The notes beneath the pieces are model-generated. The model ran no database searches, was not told the DNA's origin, and saw nothing but the letters and a program-made list of their open reading frames with translations. Of a stretch of DNA of 64,000 nt, positions 54,075-63,478 are shown piece after piece. Within the stretch, counting starts at the first letter, position 1. Each line of letters starts with the position of its first letter. Origin of the DNA: Pseudonocardia sp. MH-G8 (GTDB lineage Bacteria; Actinomycetota; Actinomycetes; Mycobacteriales; Pseudonocardiaceae); contig NZ_NKYF01000005.1 in the NCBI RefSeq assembly GCF_002262885.1, forward strand, positions 368,788 to 432,787, given 5' to 3'. Position numbers and translations under genes: made by a program.

Positions 54075-55115
54075 ATGGGATCGGGTTTCCGGTGGGGCGG
54101 GCAGCAGGTGCTCGACGACGGTGTCGGCGATGCGCCGGCCCTGCCGGGCCTGCGTGGTGTGCTGCGGTCGGTGCGCACGCCCGAGTTCGCCGACACGGTG
54201 TTCCACGAGGTCGAGGCGAAGTCCGTGCTCAACCGGGTTCCGGGCGAGTCGGCGATGCCGTTCCGCTGGACCGTCAACCCCTACCGGGGCTGCTCCCATG
54301 CGTGCTCCTACTGCTTCGCCCGCAACACCCACACCTACCTGGGCCTGGACGCCGGGGCCGATTTCGACGGCCAGATCGTGGTGAAGGTCAACGTGGCCAG
54401 GGTGCTGGAGCGCGAGCTGCGGTCCCCGCGGTGGGCGCGGGAGCCGGTGGCGATGGGCACCAACACCGACCCGTACCAGCGCGCCGAGGGCCGCTACCGC
54501 CTCATGCCGGGCGTGATCAGCGCGCTCGCAGGGTCCGGCACCCCGTTCTCGGTGCTGAGCAAGGGCACCGTGCTGGCGCGGGACCTCCCGCAGCTCGCCT
54601 CCGCCGCCGGCGAGGTGCCCGTGTCGCTGGGCGTGTCGATCGCCCTGCTCGACCGCGCGCTGCAGGCGCGGCTGGAGCCCGGCACGCCGTCGCCGGCTGC
54701 CCGGCTGGACCTGGTCAAACGGATCACCGATGCCGGTCTGTACTGCGGGGTCATGGTGGCGCCGGTGCTGCCGCTGCTCACCGATTCGGCCGAGGCTCTC
54801 GACGCCCTGTTCGGCCGCATCGCCGCGGCCGGGGCGAGCGGGGCCACCGTGCTGGCCCTGCACCTGCGCCCGGGTGCCCGCGAGTGGTTCCACGCCTGGC
54901 TCGCGCGCGAGCACCCGCACCTCGTCGAGCCCTACGCGCGGCTGTACCGCCGCGGCGCGTACGTCGACCCCGAGTACCGGCGGGCCCTGGCCGAACGGGT
55001 ACGGCCGCTGCTGCGCCGCCACGGACTCGAGCGCGGCGTCGGCATGCTGCGCACCCCCGCGGCGTCGCGTCCGGATCCGCCCGCGCCGGCGGCGGAACAG
55101 CTCACCCTCCTCTGA
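54075..55115 (+). CDS. Rv2578c-type radical SAM protein
   Basis: A 346-aa radical SAM protein of the SplB-like/Rv2578c group. The 4Fe-4S cluster motif is [14 protein letters not shown] (C-x3-C-x2-C). It follows the conserved start [11 protein letters not shown] and [40 protein letters not shown] is typical of the family. These are suspected DNA-lesion or nucleic-acid repair proteins. The LexA box supports a role in DNA-damage response. The ATG at 54075 starts right behind the box. Confidence 0.9.
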   Translation: MGSGFRWGGQQVLDDGVGDAPALPGLRGVLRSVRTPEFADTVFHEVEAKSVLNRVPGESAMPFRWTVNPYRGCSHACSYCFARNTHTYLGLDAGADFDGQIVVKVNVARVLERELRSPRWAREPVAMGTNTDPYQRAEGRYRLMPGVISALAGSGTPFSVLSKGTVLARDLPQLASAAGEVPVSLGVSIALLDRALQARLEPGTPSPAARLDLVKRITDAGLYCGVMVAPVLPLLTDSAEALDALFGRIAAAGASGATVLALHLRPGAREWFHAWLAREHPHLVEPYARLYRRGAYVDPEYRRALAERVRPLLRRHGLERGVGMLRTPAASRPDPPAPAAEQLTLL

Positions 55116-55165
55116 CCGGTCGCCGTGGTGCGGGGTGCGGGGGAAACCGGCTCGACTCTGCCGGA

Positions 55166-55171
55166 TAGCCT
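55166..55171 (+). promoter_or_regulatory. -10 element of a leaderless aspS promoter
   Basis: TAGCCT ends 8 nt before the GTG at 55180. Confidence 0.5.
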
Positions 55172-55179
55172 CTTCGGTT

Positions 55180-56991
55180 GTGATGCGCAGCCACCCCACC
55201 GGCACTCTCCGTGCCGAACACGCCGGCCAGTCCGTGACCCTCTCCGGGTGGGTGGCGCGCCGCCGCGATCACGGTGGCGTGATCTTCATCGATCTCCGCG
55301 ACGCCTCCGGCTCGGCGCAGGTGGTGTTCCGCGAGGGCGAGATGGCCGAGCGGGCGCACCGGCTGCGCGCGGAGTTCTGCGTGCAGGTCACCGGCGAGGT
55401 CGTCCGGCGTCCGGCCGGCAACGAGAACACCGACCTCGCCACGGGCGAGATCGAGGTCACGGTCACGGAACTCACCGTGCTGTCGGAGGCGGCGCCCCTG
55501 CCGTTCCCGCTCGACGAGCACGGCGGCGACGCCGGCGAGGAGATCCGGCTCAAGCACCGCTACCTCGACCTGCGCCGCAGCGGGCCGGCGTCGGCGCTGC
55601 GGCTGCGCAGCGAGGCCAACCGGATCGCGCGCACCGTGCTGCACGACCGCGACTTCGTCGAGGTCGAGACGCCCACGCTCACCCGCTCCACGCCCGAGGG
55701 CGCGCGCGACTTCCTGGTGCCGGCCCGCCTGCGTCCCGGCTCCTGGTACGCGCTGCCGCAGAGCCCGCAGCTGTTCAAGCAGCTGCTGATGGTGGCAGGC
55801 ACGGAGCGCTATTACCAGATCGCGCGCTGCTACCGCGACGAGGACTTCCGCGCCGACCGCCAGCCCGAGTTCACCCAGCTCGACATCGAGATGAGCTTCG
55901 TCGAGCAGGACGACGTGATCGAGCTCGGCGAGCAGATCGTGGCCGCGCTGTGGTCGGAGCTCGCCGGCTACGAGGTGCCGCGCCCGATCCCGCGCCTCAC
56001 CTACGCCGACGCGATGGCCCGGTACGGCTCCGACAAGCCGGACCTGCGGTTCGGCGTCGAGCTCACCGAGCTCACCGAGTACTTCGCCGACACCGCCTTC
56101 CGGGTGTTCCAGGCGCCCTACGTCGGCGCCGTGGTGATGCCGGGCGGGGCGAGCCAGCCGCGCAAGCAGCTCGACGCCTGGCAGGAGTGGGCCAAGCAGC
56201 GCGGCGCCCGTGGTCTCGCGTACGTGCTGGTCGACGACGACGGCACGGTCAGCGAGCGCGGCCCCGTCGTGAAGAACCTGTCCGACGCCGAGCGCGAGGG
56301 TCTGGCCAAGGCCGTGGGCGCCGGGGCGGGTGACGCGATCTTCTTCGCCGCAGGTCATCCGTCCGACGCGCGCGACCTGCTGGGCGCCGCGCGCGGGGAG
56401 ATCGCGCGCCGCTGCGGGCTGGTGGACGAGAGCGCCTGGTCGTTCGTGTGGGTCGTCGACGCGCCGATGTTCGAGCGCATCCGCGACGACAAGGGCAACG
56501 AGCTGGGCTGGACGGCGGTGCACCACCCGTTCACCTCCCCGAACGGGGAGTGGCTCGAACGCTTCGAGTCCGCGCCCGACCAGGCGCTCGCCTACGCCTA
56601 CGACATCGTCTGCAACGGCAACGAGATCGGTGGCGGGTCCATCCGTATCCACCGCTCCGACGTGCAGGAGCGCGTGTTCGCCCTGCTCGGCATGGACGAG
56701 GCCGAGCAGCGGGAGAAGTTCGGCTTCCTGCTCGACGCGTTCGCCTACGGCCCTCCGCCCCACGGTGGCATCGCGTTCGGCTGGGACCGCACCTGCATGC
56801 TGCTCGCCGGCGGCGAGTCGATCCGCGACGTGATCGCGTTCCCGAAGACCGGCGGCGGGTACGACCCGCTCACCGCGGCGCCCGCGCCGATCACGGCAGC
56901 GCAGCGCAAGGAGGCAGGGGTGGACGCGCAGCCCCCGGCAGCGCCACCCGCGGCCTCGCCCGCTGCGGACGAGCCGCCCACGAAGCTGTGA
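55180..56991 (+). CDS. aspS: Aspartyl-tRNA synthetase (probably aspartate/asparagine non-discriminating)
   Basis: A 603-aa class IIb synthetase. The N-terminal anticodon-binding OB fold begins [20 protein letters not shown]. Motif 2 contains [20 protein letters not shown] and motif 3 contains [20 protein letters not shown], with the bacterial insertion domain between. A Pro/Ala-rich C-terminal tail follows. Start GTG at 55180 aligns with homologues; ATG 55183 is also possible. Non-discrimination is inferred from actinobacterial relatives using GatCAB and is not visible in the sequence. Confidence 0.96.
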   Translation: MMRSHPTGTLRAEHAGQSVTLSGWVARRRDHGGVIFIDLRDASGSAQVVFREGEMAERAHRLRAEFCVQVTGEVVRRPAGNENTDLATGEIEVTVTELTVLSEAAPLPFPLDEHGGDAGEEIRLKHRYLDLRRSGPASALRLRSEANRIARTVLHDRDFVEVETPTLTRSTPEGARDFLVPARLRPGSWYALPQSPQLFKQLLMVAGTERYYQIARCYRDEDFRADRQPEFTQLDIEMSFVEQDDVIELGEQIVAALWSELAGYEVPRPIPRLTYADAMARYGSDKPDLRFGVELTELTEYFADTAFRVFQAPYVGAVVMPGGASQPRKQLDAWQEWAKQRGARGLAYVLVDDDGTVSERGPVVKNLSDAEREGLAKAVGAGAGDAIFFAAGHPSDARDLLGAARGEIARRCGLVDESAWSFVWVVDAPMFERIRDDKGNELGWTAVHHPFTSPNGEWLERFESAPDQALAYAYDIVCNGNEIGGGSIRIHRSDVQERVFALLGMDEAEQREKFGFLLDAFAYGPPPHGGIAFGWDRTCMLLAGGESIRDVIAFPKTGGGYDPLTAAPAPITAAQRKEAGVDAQPPAAPPAASPAADEPPTKL

Positions 56992-57043
56992 CGGCCGCGG
57001 CCGACACGCGGCCGCACACCCTCCGCACACACCTGGCGGTCCG

Positions 57044-57976
57044 GTGCTGCACATGAGGGTCATCGCGCCCACCGAGCGGACGGACGCCGTGCGCGAGTTG
57101 CTGCTGGACGCTGCCGGCGCCACGCACATCACCGTGCTGCCCGGGGTGGCCGTCCAGCCCCCGGGGGACGTCGTGGAGGCCGATGTCGCGCGGGAGTCCG
57201 TGGACGACCTGCTGGGGCAGCTGTGCGCGCTGGGGATCGACCGGACGGGCGGCGTGACGCTCGAGCTGATCGACACCACGCTGTCCGACGCCGCCGACAC
57301 GGCCGAGGAGACCGCTCCCGGGGACCCGCAGGACGCCGTGATCTGGGACGAGGTCGTGGCGCGCACCGGTGAGGAGTCCCGGTTCTCGTTCAGCTTCCAG
57401 GCCTTCCTGACGATCGCGTGCCTGCTCGCGGCGGTCGGTGCCATCACCGACTCGCCGGTCACGGTCGTGGGGGCGATGGTGCTGGGGCCGGAGTTCGGGC
57501 CGCTGGCGGCCGTCGCCGTCGGGATCGTGCTGCGCCGCGGCGACCTCGTCCGCCGAGGCGGTTTCGCCCTCGCCGTCGGGTTCCCGCTCGCGATGGTGGC
57601 CACGGCGCTCGCGTCCCTGCTGTTCGACGCCACCGGGCTGCTGTCCACCGCGCAGCTGGCCGATCTCGACCAGGTCGGGTTCATCTACGAGGTCGGGCCG
57701 TTCTCCCTGATCGTCGCGCTGCTCGCGGGCGCCGCCGGCATGCTCTCGCTGACGTCGGCGAAGTCGGCCGCGCTCGTGGGCGTGTTCATCTCGGTGACCA
57801 CCGTGCCCGCGGCCGCGTTCGCGTCGGTCGCGCTGGTCGAGGGCCGGTACCTGCAGGCCCTCGAGTCCGGGATCCAGCTCGCCGTCAACCTCGTCGGCAT
57901 CGTCGTCGCGGCGGCCGTGGTGCTCCTGCTCGCCCGCCGTCCGCGGCGGGGGAGCAGGAAGCTGTCAGCGGGGTAG
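57044..57976 (+). CDS. DUF389-family membrane protein
   Basis: A 310-aa protein. The N-terminal 110 residues are soluble (MRVIAPTERTDAVRELLLDA; THITVLPGVAVQPPGDV; DVARESVDDLLGQLCALGID). About six helices follow, including SFQAFLTIACLLAAVGAITD and VTVVGAMVLGPEFGPLAAVA. The GAMxLGPEFGP signature defines the DUF389 family (TIGR00341-related), of unknown transport or stress function. Starts at the GTG at 57044, 52 bp past aspS. Confidence 0.9.
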   Translation: MLHMRVIAPTERTDAVRELLLDAAGATHITVLPGVAVQPPGDVVEADVARESVDDLLGQLCALGIDRTGGVTLELIDTTLSDAADTAEETAPGDPQDAVIWDEVVARTGEESRFSFSFQAFLTIACLLAAVGAITDSPVTVVGAMVLGPEFGPLAAVAVGIVLRRGDLVRRGGFALAVGFPLAMVATALASLLFDATGLLSTAQLADLDQVGFIYEVGPFSLIVALLAGAAGMLSLTSAKSAALVGVFISVTTVPAAAFASVALVEGRYLQALESGIQLAVNLVGIVVAAAVVLLLARRPRRGSRKLSAG

Positions 57977-57986
57977 GGTCGTGGCG

Positions 57987-59180
57987 ATGGTTCGCGACCT
58001 GGGCAGCTTCCCCAGGCCGGTGCTGGCAGCGCTGGCTGCCGCCGAGCGGTTGCTCACCCGCCGGTCCGGCGCCGGCGTCGTGCTCGCCGACCCGGAGGAC
58101 CTCGGCGGCAGCGACCGGTCCGTGGTGGCCCGTGCGCGCTTGGCGCGCAACCCGTTCTCCTTGCCGCGCACGATCGTGGTGAAGCACTACCTCGCCGAGC
58201 CCGATCCCGACCGGCCCGACCCGTTCCACTACGAGGTCGCCAGCTGCCAGCTGTTCACCGCGCTCCCCGCCGACGCGCGGCCCAGCCCGGTGCTCATCGC
58301 GCACGACCCGCAGGCCCGGCTGCTGGTGCTGGAGGACCTGGGCCGCAGCTCCACACTCGCTGACAAGCTCTTCGGCACCGACCCGGCCGGGGCGCACCGC
58401 GACATGCTGAGCTGGGCGCGGGCGCTGGGCCGGATGCAGGCGGCCACCGCGGGCCGGGAAGGCGACTTCGGGGCGCTGCTGCGGCGGCTGGGGGAGCGGG
58501 CCTGGCGCGACCCCGTGGCCGAGGAGGCGCGGGTGGCGCTGGCGAAGGGGCCTGCGCTGCTCGCCCAGGAGCTCGGCGTCGACGCCTCGTCCGCGGCCAC
58601 CCTCGAAGCGCACGAGACGGCGCGGCTGCTCGGCGGCACCCGCTACCGCGCCTTCAGCCCGTCCGACACCTGCCCGGACAACAACCTCGTCACCAGCCGC
58701 GGCGTCCGCTTCGTCGACTTCGAGTGGGGCTGCTTCCGCGACGTCGCGCTCGACGCCGCCTACTTCCGCGTGCCGTTCCCGAGCTGCGAGGCGAGCTTCG
58801 CCCTGCCCGACGGTCTGGCCGACACGATGCTCGAGGCGTGGCGCAACGAGATCGCTGCTGTCTGGCCCGACCTCGACGAGCCCGACCTGCTGGAGCGCCG
58901 CCTGCTGCACGCCCAGCTGCTGTGGGTGTGGCTGTGCACCTGGTGGCTGCTGCCGCGGATCCGCGAGCGCGACCGCCCGATCGGCCCCGACGCCACCCGC
59001 TCGCCGCGCATCAGCACCGCGCTGGCCCACTACTGGCGCAAGATGGCCCGCGCCGCGGAGACGGGCGGGCTGCCGGGCACCGCCGAGCTCGGTGACGCGG
59101 TCGCGGACGCGTTCGCGAAGCGGTTCCCCGATGCTCCCGGCACGCTGCCGGTCTACCCGGCGTTCCGCTCTGTCGCCTGA
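57987..59180 (+). CDS. APH-like aminoglycoside phosphotransferase-fold kinase, atypical
   Basis: A 397-aa kinase-fold protein (VLIAHDPQARLLVLEDLGRS is the hinge and lid region). The catalytic loop reads FSPSDTCPDNNLV in place of the usual H-x-D-x(4)-N, so the HxD histidine is replaced by a serine-proline-serine-aspartate arrangement. VDFEWGCFRDVALDAA supplies the DFE/DFG aspartate. The loop Asp and Asn are present, so activity is plausible. Starts at the ATG at 57987 (GTG 57981 in frame). Substrate unknown; antibiotic resistance is not implied. Confidence 0.78.
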   Translation: MVRDLGSFPRPVLAALAAAERLLTRRSGAGVVLADPEDLGGSDRSVVARARLARNPFSLPRTIVVKHYLAEPDPDRPDPFHYEVASCQLFTALPADARPSPVLIAHDPQARLLVLEDLGRSSTLADKLFGTDPAGAHRDMLSWARALGRMQAATAGREGDFGALLRRLGERAWRDPVAEEARVALAKGPALLAQELGVDASSAATLEAHETARLLGGTRYRAFSPSDTCPDNNLVTSRGVRFVDFEWGCFRDVALDAAYFRVPFPSCEASFALPDGLADTMLEAWRNEIAAVWPDLDEPDLLERRLLHAQLLWVWLCTWWLLPRIRERDRPIGPDATRSPRISTALAHYWRKMARAAETGGLPGTAELGDAVADAFAKRFPDAPGTLPVYPAFRSVA

Positions 59181-59207
59181 CCGCTCGCACACCGGAAGCA
59201 TCGCTGC

Positions 59208-59363
59208 CACACCGACTGCAGTCGGTGCGGCAGTACCGCAATCGGTGTGCCACCGCCGTCGCCGTCGCCGCGGCGGCTCGCACACCGACATCAGCAGCCG
59301 CACACCGACACCTGGCCCCGCACACCGACTGCAGTCGGTGTGCGGGCACCGGAATCGGTGTGT
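59208..59363. repeat. CACACCGACTGCAGTCGGTGTG palindrome pair
   Basis: A perfect 22-bp palindrome at 59321-59342 and a near-identical one at 59208-59227 are each followed by a short arm ending AATCGGTGTG (59242-59250 and 59354-59363). Single half-sites (CACACCGACA) lie between them at 59281 and 59301. The whole lies in the 277-bp spacer between the kinase and the SGNH hydrolase and contains no gene. Confidence 0.85.
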
Positions 59364-59457
59364 GAGCGGTGGGCTGCGCCCAAGCGTTCGCCGACCTGCC
59401 CACGCGGCGTCATCCGGCGCACACCCCGGCGGAGCCGGGATCGGTGAAGGTGTCGGC

Positions 59458-60330
59458 GTGAGCGTGCAGCCGTTGATCATGCGGCCGTTGACCGTGCCGC
59501 CATCCGCCGATCGGCCCAGCGTCCCCCACCTCTCCCCCGTCCCCGCGCCGTCCGCCCCGGCGTCGCGGACCGCCCGCGTCCTCGCCGCCCTCGGGGACTC
59601 GACCGCCGTCGGGCTCGGTGATCCGGTGTCCGGCGGCGCCTGGCGCGGGTTCGCCGTCCTGCTGGCCGAGGCGCTCGGCGCCGAGCTGGTGAACCCGTCC
59701 TTCACCGGCGCCCGCATGGCCGACGTGCGGCGCGCGCAGCTGCCCGCCGCGGTGGCCGCGGCGCCGGACGTCGCAGTGGTGTTCGTCGGCATGAACGACA
59801 CGCTGCGGTCGGACTTCGACCCGGCGCGCCTGCGGGACGACTGCGCCGCGATCGTGGCCGCGCTGCGGGAGGCCGGCGCTTACGTGCTGCTGGTGCGCTA
59901 CCACGACCACACGCGGGTGTTCCCGTTGCCGGCGCCGCTGCGCCGGGCCCTGCAGCGACGGGTCGTGGCGTTGAACGCCGCCACCGCGGCAGTGGTCGAG
60001 GACGACCCGGGCGGGATCGCCGTGCTGGATCTGGATCTGCTGCCCGGCGGCTACGAGCGGGCGTCCTGGGCGGTGGACCGCCTGCACCCCTCGGAGCGCG
60101 GGCACCGCCTGCTCGCCGGCGGGCTCGCGGCGCTGCTGGCCGACGCGGGGTTCGCGGTGCCGCGTCCGGTGAGCCCGGAGTGCGGAGGGGGCAGGGAGGT
60201 CACGGCGCTGCACCGGGCCGCCTGGTTGATCTTCAGAGGCGTGCCCTGGCTCGTGCGGCGGGGCGGCGACCTCGGGCCGGTGATCCTGGCCGGCCTGGTG
60301 AGCGAGCTGCGTGCCACCGGCCAGGGCTGA
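59458..60330 (+). CDS. SGNH/GDSL-family hydrolase
   Basis: A 290-aa lipase-like hydrolase. Block I is ALGDSTAVGLGDPVSGGAW with the nucleophilic Ser. Block III carries VVFVGMNDTLRSDFD. The catalytic DxxH is in WAVDRLHPSERGHRLLAGGL. No signal peptide or helix is seen at the N-terminus, so it is probably cytoplasmic. It starts at the GTG at 59458 (GAAGG 7 nt upstream). Substrate (acyl or acetyl ester) unknown. It follows the palindrome pair. Confidence 0.88.
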   Translation: MSVQPLIMRPLTVPPSADRPSVPHLSPVPAPSAPASRTARVLAALGDSTAVGLGDPVSGGAWRGFAVLLAEALGAELVNPSFTGARMADVRRAQLPAAVAAAPDVAVVFVGMNDTLRSDFDPARLRDDCAAIVAALREAGAYVLLVRYHDHTRVFPLPAPLRRALQRRVVALNAATAAVVEDDPGGIAVLDLDLLPGGYERASWAVDRLHPSERGHRLLAGGLAALLADAGFAVPRPVSPECGGGREVTALHRAAWLIFRGVPWLVRRGGDLGPVILAGLVSELRATGQG

Positions 60331-60345
60331 CCGACGCGGGTTGCC

Positions 60346-60549
60346 TCAGGCGGCGAGGCGCAGCGGCGCCGGAGCCGAAGGCGCGTTGACCTCGAGGAGG
60401 GCCTCGATGCGCCACAGCTCGCCGCGGGTGCAGGTCGGGCAGATCCAGGTGAGCGACCCGTCGCGCTCGTGCAGGCTGCTCCACGCCAGCCCGGCGGTGT
60501 CGGCGGGGGTGCGCGGCAGGGCGCAGAGCGGGCACGTGGTGCTGTCCAT
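60346..60549 (-). CDS. Small zinc-ribbon protein, unknown function
   Basis: A 67-aa protein. Cysteine pairs in TTCPLCALP and WICPTCTRG suggest one zinc site. WRIEALLEV and a short Ala-rich end follow. The ATG at 60549 starts MDST. Convergent with the SGNH hydrolase, about 75 bp downstream of the aminotransferase gene. Such small proteins are common unnamed actinobacterial genes. Confidence 0.7.
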   Translation of the reverse strand: MDSTTCPLCALPRTPADTAGLAWSSLHERDGSLTWICPTCTRGELWRIEALLEVNAPSAPAPLRLAA

Positions 60550-60623
60550 GGGGCCGAGGTTCCCCGACCCGGATTGCCGGGGCGTGAACCCCGCGAGAAG
60601 GTTCACGCTGCGTGGATGTCCGA

Positions 60624-61790
60624 CTACCGGACGTCCTGCTGGGTCCGCAGGAACCGGTCGATCCGCACCAATGCCTCCTCCAGCAGCGGCAGGGCAGTGG
60701 CGTACGAGCAGCGCACGTGCCCCTCGCCGGACGGGCCGAACACGCTGCCCGGCACCACCGCCACGTGCTCCGCGTGCAGGAGCCGCTCGGCGAACGTCTC
60801 CGAGTCCAGCCCCGAGGAGCGGATCGACGGGAACGCGTAGAACGCCCCGCCCGGTTCCGGGCACTCCAGCCCGGTCTCGCGCAGGCCCTTGACGAAGACG
60901 CGGCGGCGCCGGTCGTAGTCGGCGACCATGGCGTCGACCTCGTCGTCCGGTGCCGACAGCGCCTCGACGGCCGCGAGCTGCGAGACGTGCGGCGCGCACA
61001 ACATCGTGTACTGGTGCACCCGGACCGCCAGCTCGGCGACCGGCGCGGGCGCGCAGATCCACCCCACCCGCCAGCCCGTCATCGCGTGCGCCTTGGAGAA
61101 GCCGCCGAGCAGCACGGTGCGCTCGCGGGCGCCGGGGAGCGTGCCGAGGCAGGTGTGACCGCCGGTGTAGGTGAGCCGGTCGTAGATCTCGTCGGAGACC
61201 AGGTAGAGGTCGTGCTCCTCGGCCAGGCGCACCAGCGCCTCGAGCGCGGCGCGTGGCTGCACGGCGCCTGTCGGGTTGGCGGGTGAGCCGAGGAGGATGG
61301 CCTTCGTGCGCGGGGTGATCGCGGCCGCGACGACGTCGGCGTCGACGGCGAACCCGTCCTCCCACCGCGTGGGCACGCGCACCGGGGTGCCGCCCGCGAA
61401 CGCGACGCACGGCTCGTAGGCCACGTAGCAGGGCTCCGGCACGATCACCTCGTCACCCGGGTTGAGCAGCACCCGCAGGGCGAGGTCGAGGCCCTCCGAG
61501 ACGCCGGTGGTGATCAGGCACTCGTCGCCCGGGTCGTAGTCGGCGCCGTAGCGCTTCGCCAGGTCGGCGCAGATCAGCTCGCGAAGCCGCGGCAGCCCCG
61601 CGTTGGACGTGTAGGTGGTGTAGCCCTGTTCGAGGGCGTAGATCCCGGCCTCGCGCACCCGCCACGGCGTGACGAAGTCCGGCTCGCCGACGCCGAGGGA
61701 GATCACGTCGTCCATCTCGGCGGCGATGTCGAAGAACCGCCGGATCCCCGACGGCGGGCAGGCCGCGATGACGTCGTTGAGCGGCTTCAC
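60624..61790 (-). CDS. PLP-dependent aminotransferase, class I/II
   Basis: A 388-aa fold-type I aminotransferase. Cofactor Lys lies in GGFSKAHAMTGWRVGW. ITTGVSEGLDLALRVLLNPGD, SPANPTGAVQPRAALEALVR and the aspartate in YLVSDEIYDRLTY complete the PLP site. GTG at 61790 overlaps the Lrp-gene stop (GTGA), so the regulator and the enzyme are coupled. Substrate is presumably an amino acid whose level Lrp senses (inference); resembles aspartate/alanine-type enzymes. Confidence 0.92.
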   Translation of the reverse strand: MKPLNDVIAACPPSGIRRFFDIAAEMDDVISLGVGEPDFVTPWRVREAGIYALEQGYTTYTSNAGLPRLRELICADLAKRYGADYDPGDECLITTGVSEGLDLALRVLLNPGDEVIVPEPCYVAYEPCVAFAGGTPVRVPTRWEDGFAVDADVVAAAITPRTKAILLGSPANPTGAVQPRAALEALVRLAEEHDLYLVSDEIYDRLTYTGGHTCLGTLPGARERTVLLGGFSKAHAMTGWRVGWICAPAPVAELAVRVHQYTMLCAPHVSQLAAVEALSAPDDEVDAMVADYDRRRRVFVKGLRETGLECPEPGGAFYAFPSIRSSGLDSETFAERLLHAEHVAVVPGSVFGPSGEGHVRCSYATALPLLEEALVRIDRFLRTQQDVR

Positions 61791-62278
61791 GGGGTCACCG
61801 GCAGCCGGTGGTCGGCCTCCTGCGGGGTGAACGCGTCTCCGTCGCGCTTGTAGGTCTTGAGCACGAAGTGCGTGGCCGTGGACTGCACGCGGTCGATCGT
61901 CGAGAGCTTCTGGGACACGAAGTCCGAGACGGCCCGGATCGTGCGCGCCACCACCGTGCAGCGCAGGTCGTGGCTGCCCGACACCAGGTGGACGCTGCGC
62001 ACCTCGTCGAACCGCGCGATCCGCGCCGCCACGTCGTCGAACCCGACGCCGCGTGCGGGCGCCAGCGAGACGTCGATGAACGCGGTGACGGTCTCGCTGG
62101 TCGGGTCGTCGTCGACGGCGTCCCAGTTCACCACCGCCTTGTATCGCCGGATCGCGCCGGACGCCTCCCACGCCGCGATCGCCGCACTCACGTCGGCGAC
62201 CGGGAGCCCGGTCATCGTCGCGATCGTGTCGTGGGAGAGCTGGGCGTCGCGCTCCAGCAGTTCGAGGATCTGACGCAC
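61787..62278 (-). CDS. Lrp/AsnC-family transcriptional regulator
   Basis: A 163-aa regulator. N-terminal HTH (RQILELLERDAQLSHDTIAT, then VADVSAAIAAWEASGAIRRY) and a C-terminal RAM/ACT-like effector domain (VRSVHLVSGSHDLRCTVVA). It starts at the GTG at 62278, ends overlapping the aminotransferase start. Divergently close to nothing: the second aminotransferase gene begins upstream on the same strand (stop at 62288, 9 bp before). Confidence 0.92.
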   Translation of the reverse strand: MRQILELLERDAQLSHDTIATMTGLPVADVSAAIAAWEASGAIRRYKAVVNWDAVDDDPTSETVTAFIDVSLAPARGVGFDDVAARIARFDEVRSVHLVSGSHDLRCTVVARTIRAVSDFVSQKLSTIDRVQSTATHFVLKTYKRDGDAFTPQEADHRLPVTP

Positions 62279-62287
62279 GGCCCGACC

Positions 62288-63478
62288 CTACGGCCCGGTG
62301 GTGCGCCAGGCCGCCTCGAGCCGCTGCACGGCGGTGTGCAGCGAGGCGGGCGGGTTGGAGGCGAAGCAGAGGCGGGCGGCGCCGGACAGGTCGCGACCGA
62401 CGGCGAACGCGACACCCGGCACGAACCCGACCCCGTGCTCCAGAGCGCGGGGCAGCAGGTCGGCCGGGTGGGTGCCGTCGGTGAACTCCAGCCAGCAGAA
62501 CATGCCGCCGGTCGGCGTGGAGCAGAGGGCGGCCGGCCCGAAGGCGGACCGCGCCGCGGTGGTGAGCGCACCGGCCCGCTCGCGCAGGGCGGCCCGCAGC
62601 CCCACCAGGTGCGCCGCGAACCAGGCGTGGTCGGCCAGCAGGTCGGCGGCGACGATCTGGGTGAGGCTGGAGGTGCACAGGTCGGTGCACTGCTTGAGCC
62701 GCTCGACGGCCCCGAGCAGCTCGGCGGGCCCGGTGAGCCAGCCGACCCGCAGTGCGGGGGCGAGCACCTTCGAGGCGCTGCCCAGCCGGACCACCCGCTC
62801 GCCGTACGCGGCCACGGGCACCGGCGGTGCGGCGTCGAACGCCAGCAGCCCGTAGGGGTCGTCCTCGACCACGAGGAAGCCGTACCGGTCGGCCAGCTGC
62901 GCGAGCGCCGCGCGGCGCGACGGGCTCAGCGTGGCCCCGCGCGGGTTGTGGAAGCTCGCCACGGTGTGCACCAGCCGCGGGCGCAGGCCGGCGGCCAGGT
63001 GGTCGGCGAGCACGTCGACGGCCATGCCCTCGTCGTCGACGGGCACCGGGTGCAGCGCCGCGCCCGCGGCCTGGAAGACCTGCAGCGCACCGACGTACAC
63101 CGGGTCCTCGACGACGACCGGGTCGCCGGGATCGAGCACCGCGCGCGCCACCAGGTCGAGCGCCTGCTGCGAGCCGCTGGTCACGACCACGCCATCCGCC
63201 TCGACGGCGCGGCCGATCCGCTCCGACTCGTGCGCCGCGACGATCTCGCGCAGGCGCCGCAGCCCGGCGGTCTCGCCGTACTGGACGGCCGCCGGATCGG
63301 CCACCGCGGCGGCGAGCGCGGCGGCGATCCGCTCGCGGGGCAGCAGGTCGGTGCCGGGCAGCCCGCCGGCCAGCGAGATCACCTCGGGGCGGGCGGTCAG
63401 GGCGAGGAGGTCGCGGATCGCCGAACCGCGCACGTCGCGCAGCCGGGAGGAGAGAGGGAGGGGCAGGGAGAGGGTCAT
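62288..63478 (-). CDS. PLP-dependent aminotransferase (2-aminoadipate/LysN-like)
   Basis: A 396-aa aminotransferase of the MocR-related, HTH-free type. ISLAGGLPGTDLLPRERIAA at the start, TSGSQQALDLVARAVLDPGD, SFHNPRGATLSPSRRAALAQ and the PLP lysine in RLGSASKVLAPALRVGWLTG. It starts at the ATG at 63478. Stop is 9 bp before the Lrp-family start, so the three genes form one operon: aminotransferase, Lrp, aminotransferase. Substrate uncertain (2-aminoadipate or aromatic/branched amino acids). Confidence 0.9.
   Translation of the reverse strand: MTLSLPLPLSSRLRDVRGSAIRDLLALTARPEVISLAGGLPGTDLLPRERIAAALAAAVADPAAVQYGETAGLRRLREIVAAHESERIGRAVEADGVVVTSGSQQALDLVARAVLDPGDPVVVEDPVYVGALQVFQAAGAALHPVPVDDEGMAVDVLADHLAAGLRPRLVHTVASFHNPRGATLSPSRRAALAQLADRYGFLVVEDDPYGLLAFDAAPPVPVAAYGERVVRLGSASKVLAPALRVGWLTGPAELLGAVERLKQCTDLCTSSLTQIVAADLLADHAWFAAHLVGLRAALRERAGALTTAARSAFGPAALCSTPTGGMFCWLEFTDGTHPADLLPRALEHGVGFVPGVAFAVGRDLSGAARLCFASNPPASLHTAVQRLEAAWRTTGP

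Noticed and set aside
57987..59180. Aminoglycoside resistance gene
   Set aside because: Only the general APH fold is seen, the catalytic loop is atypical, and there is no resistance context.
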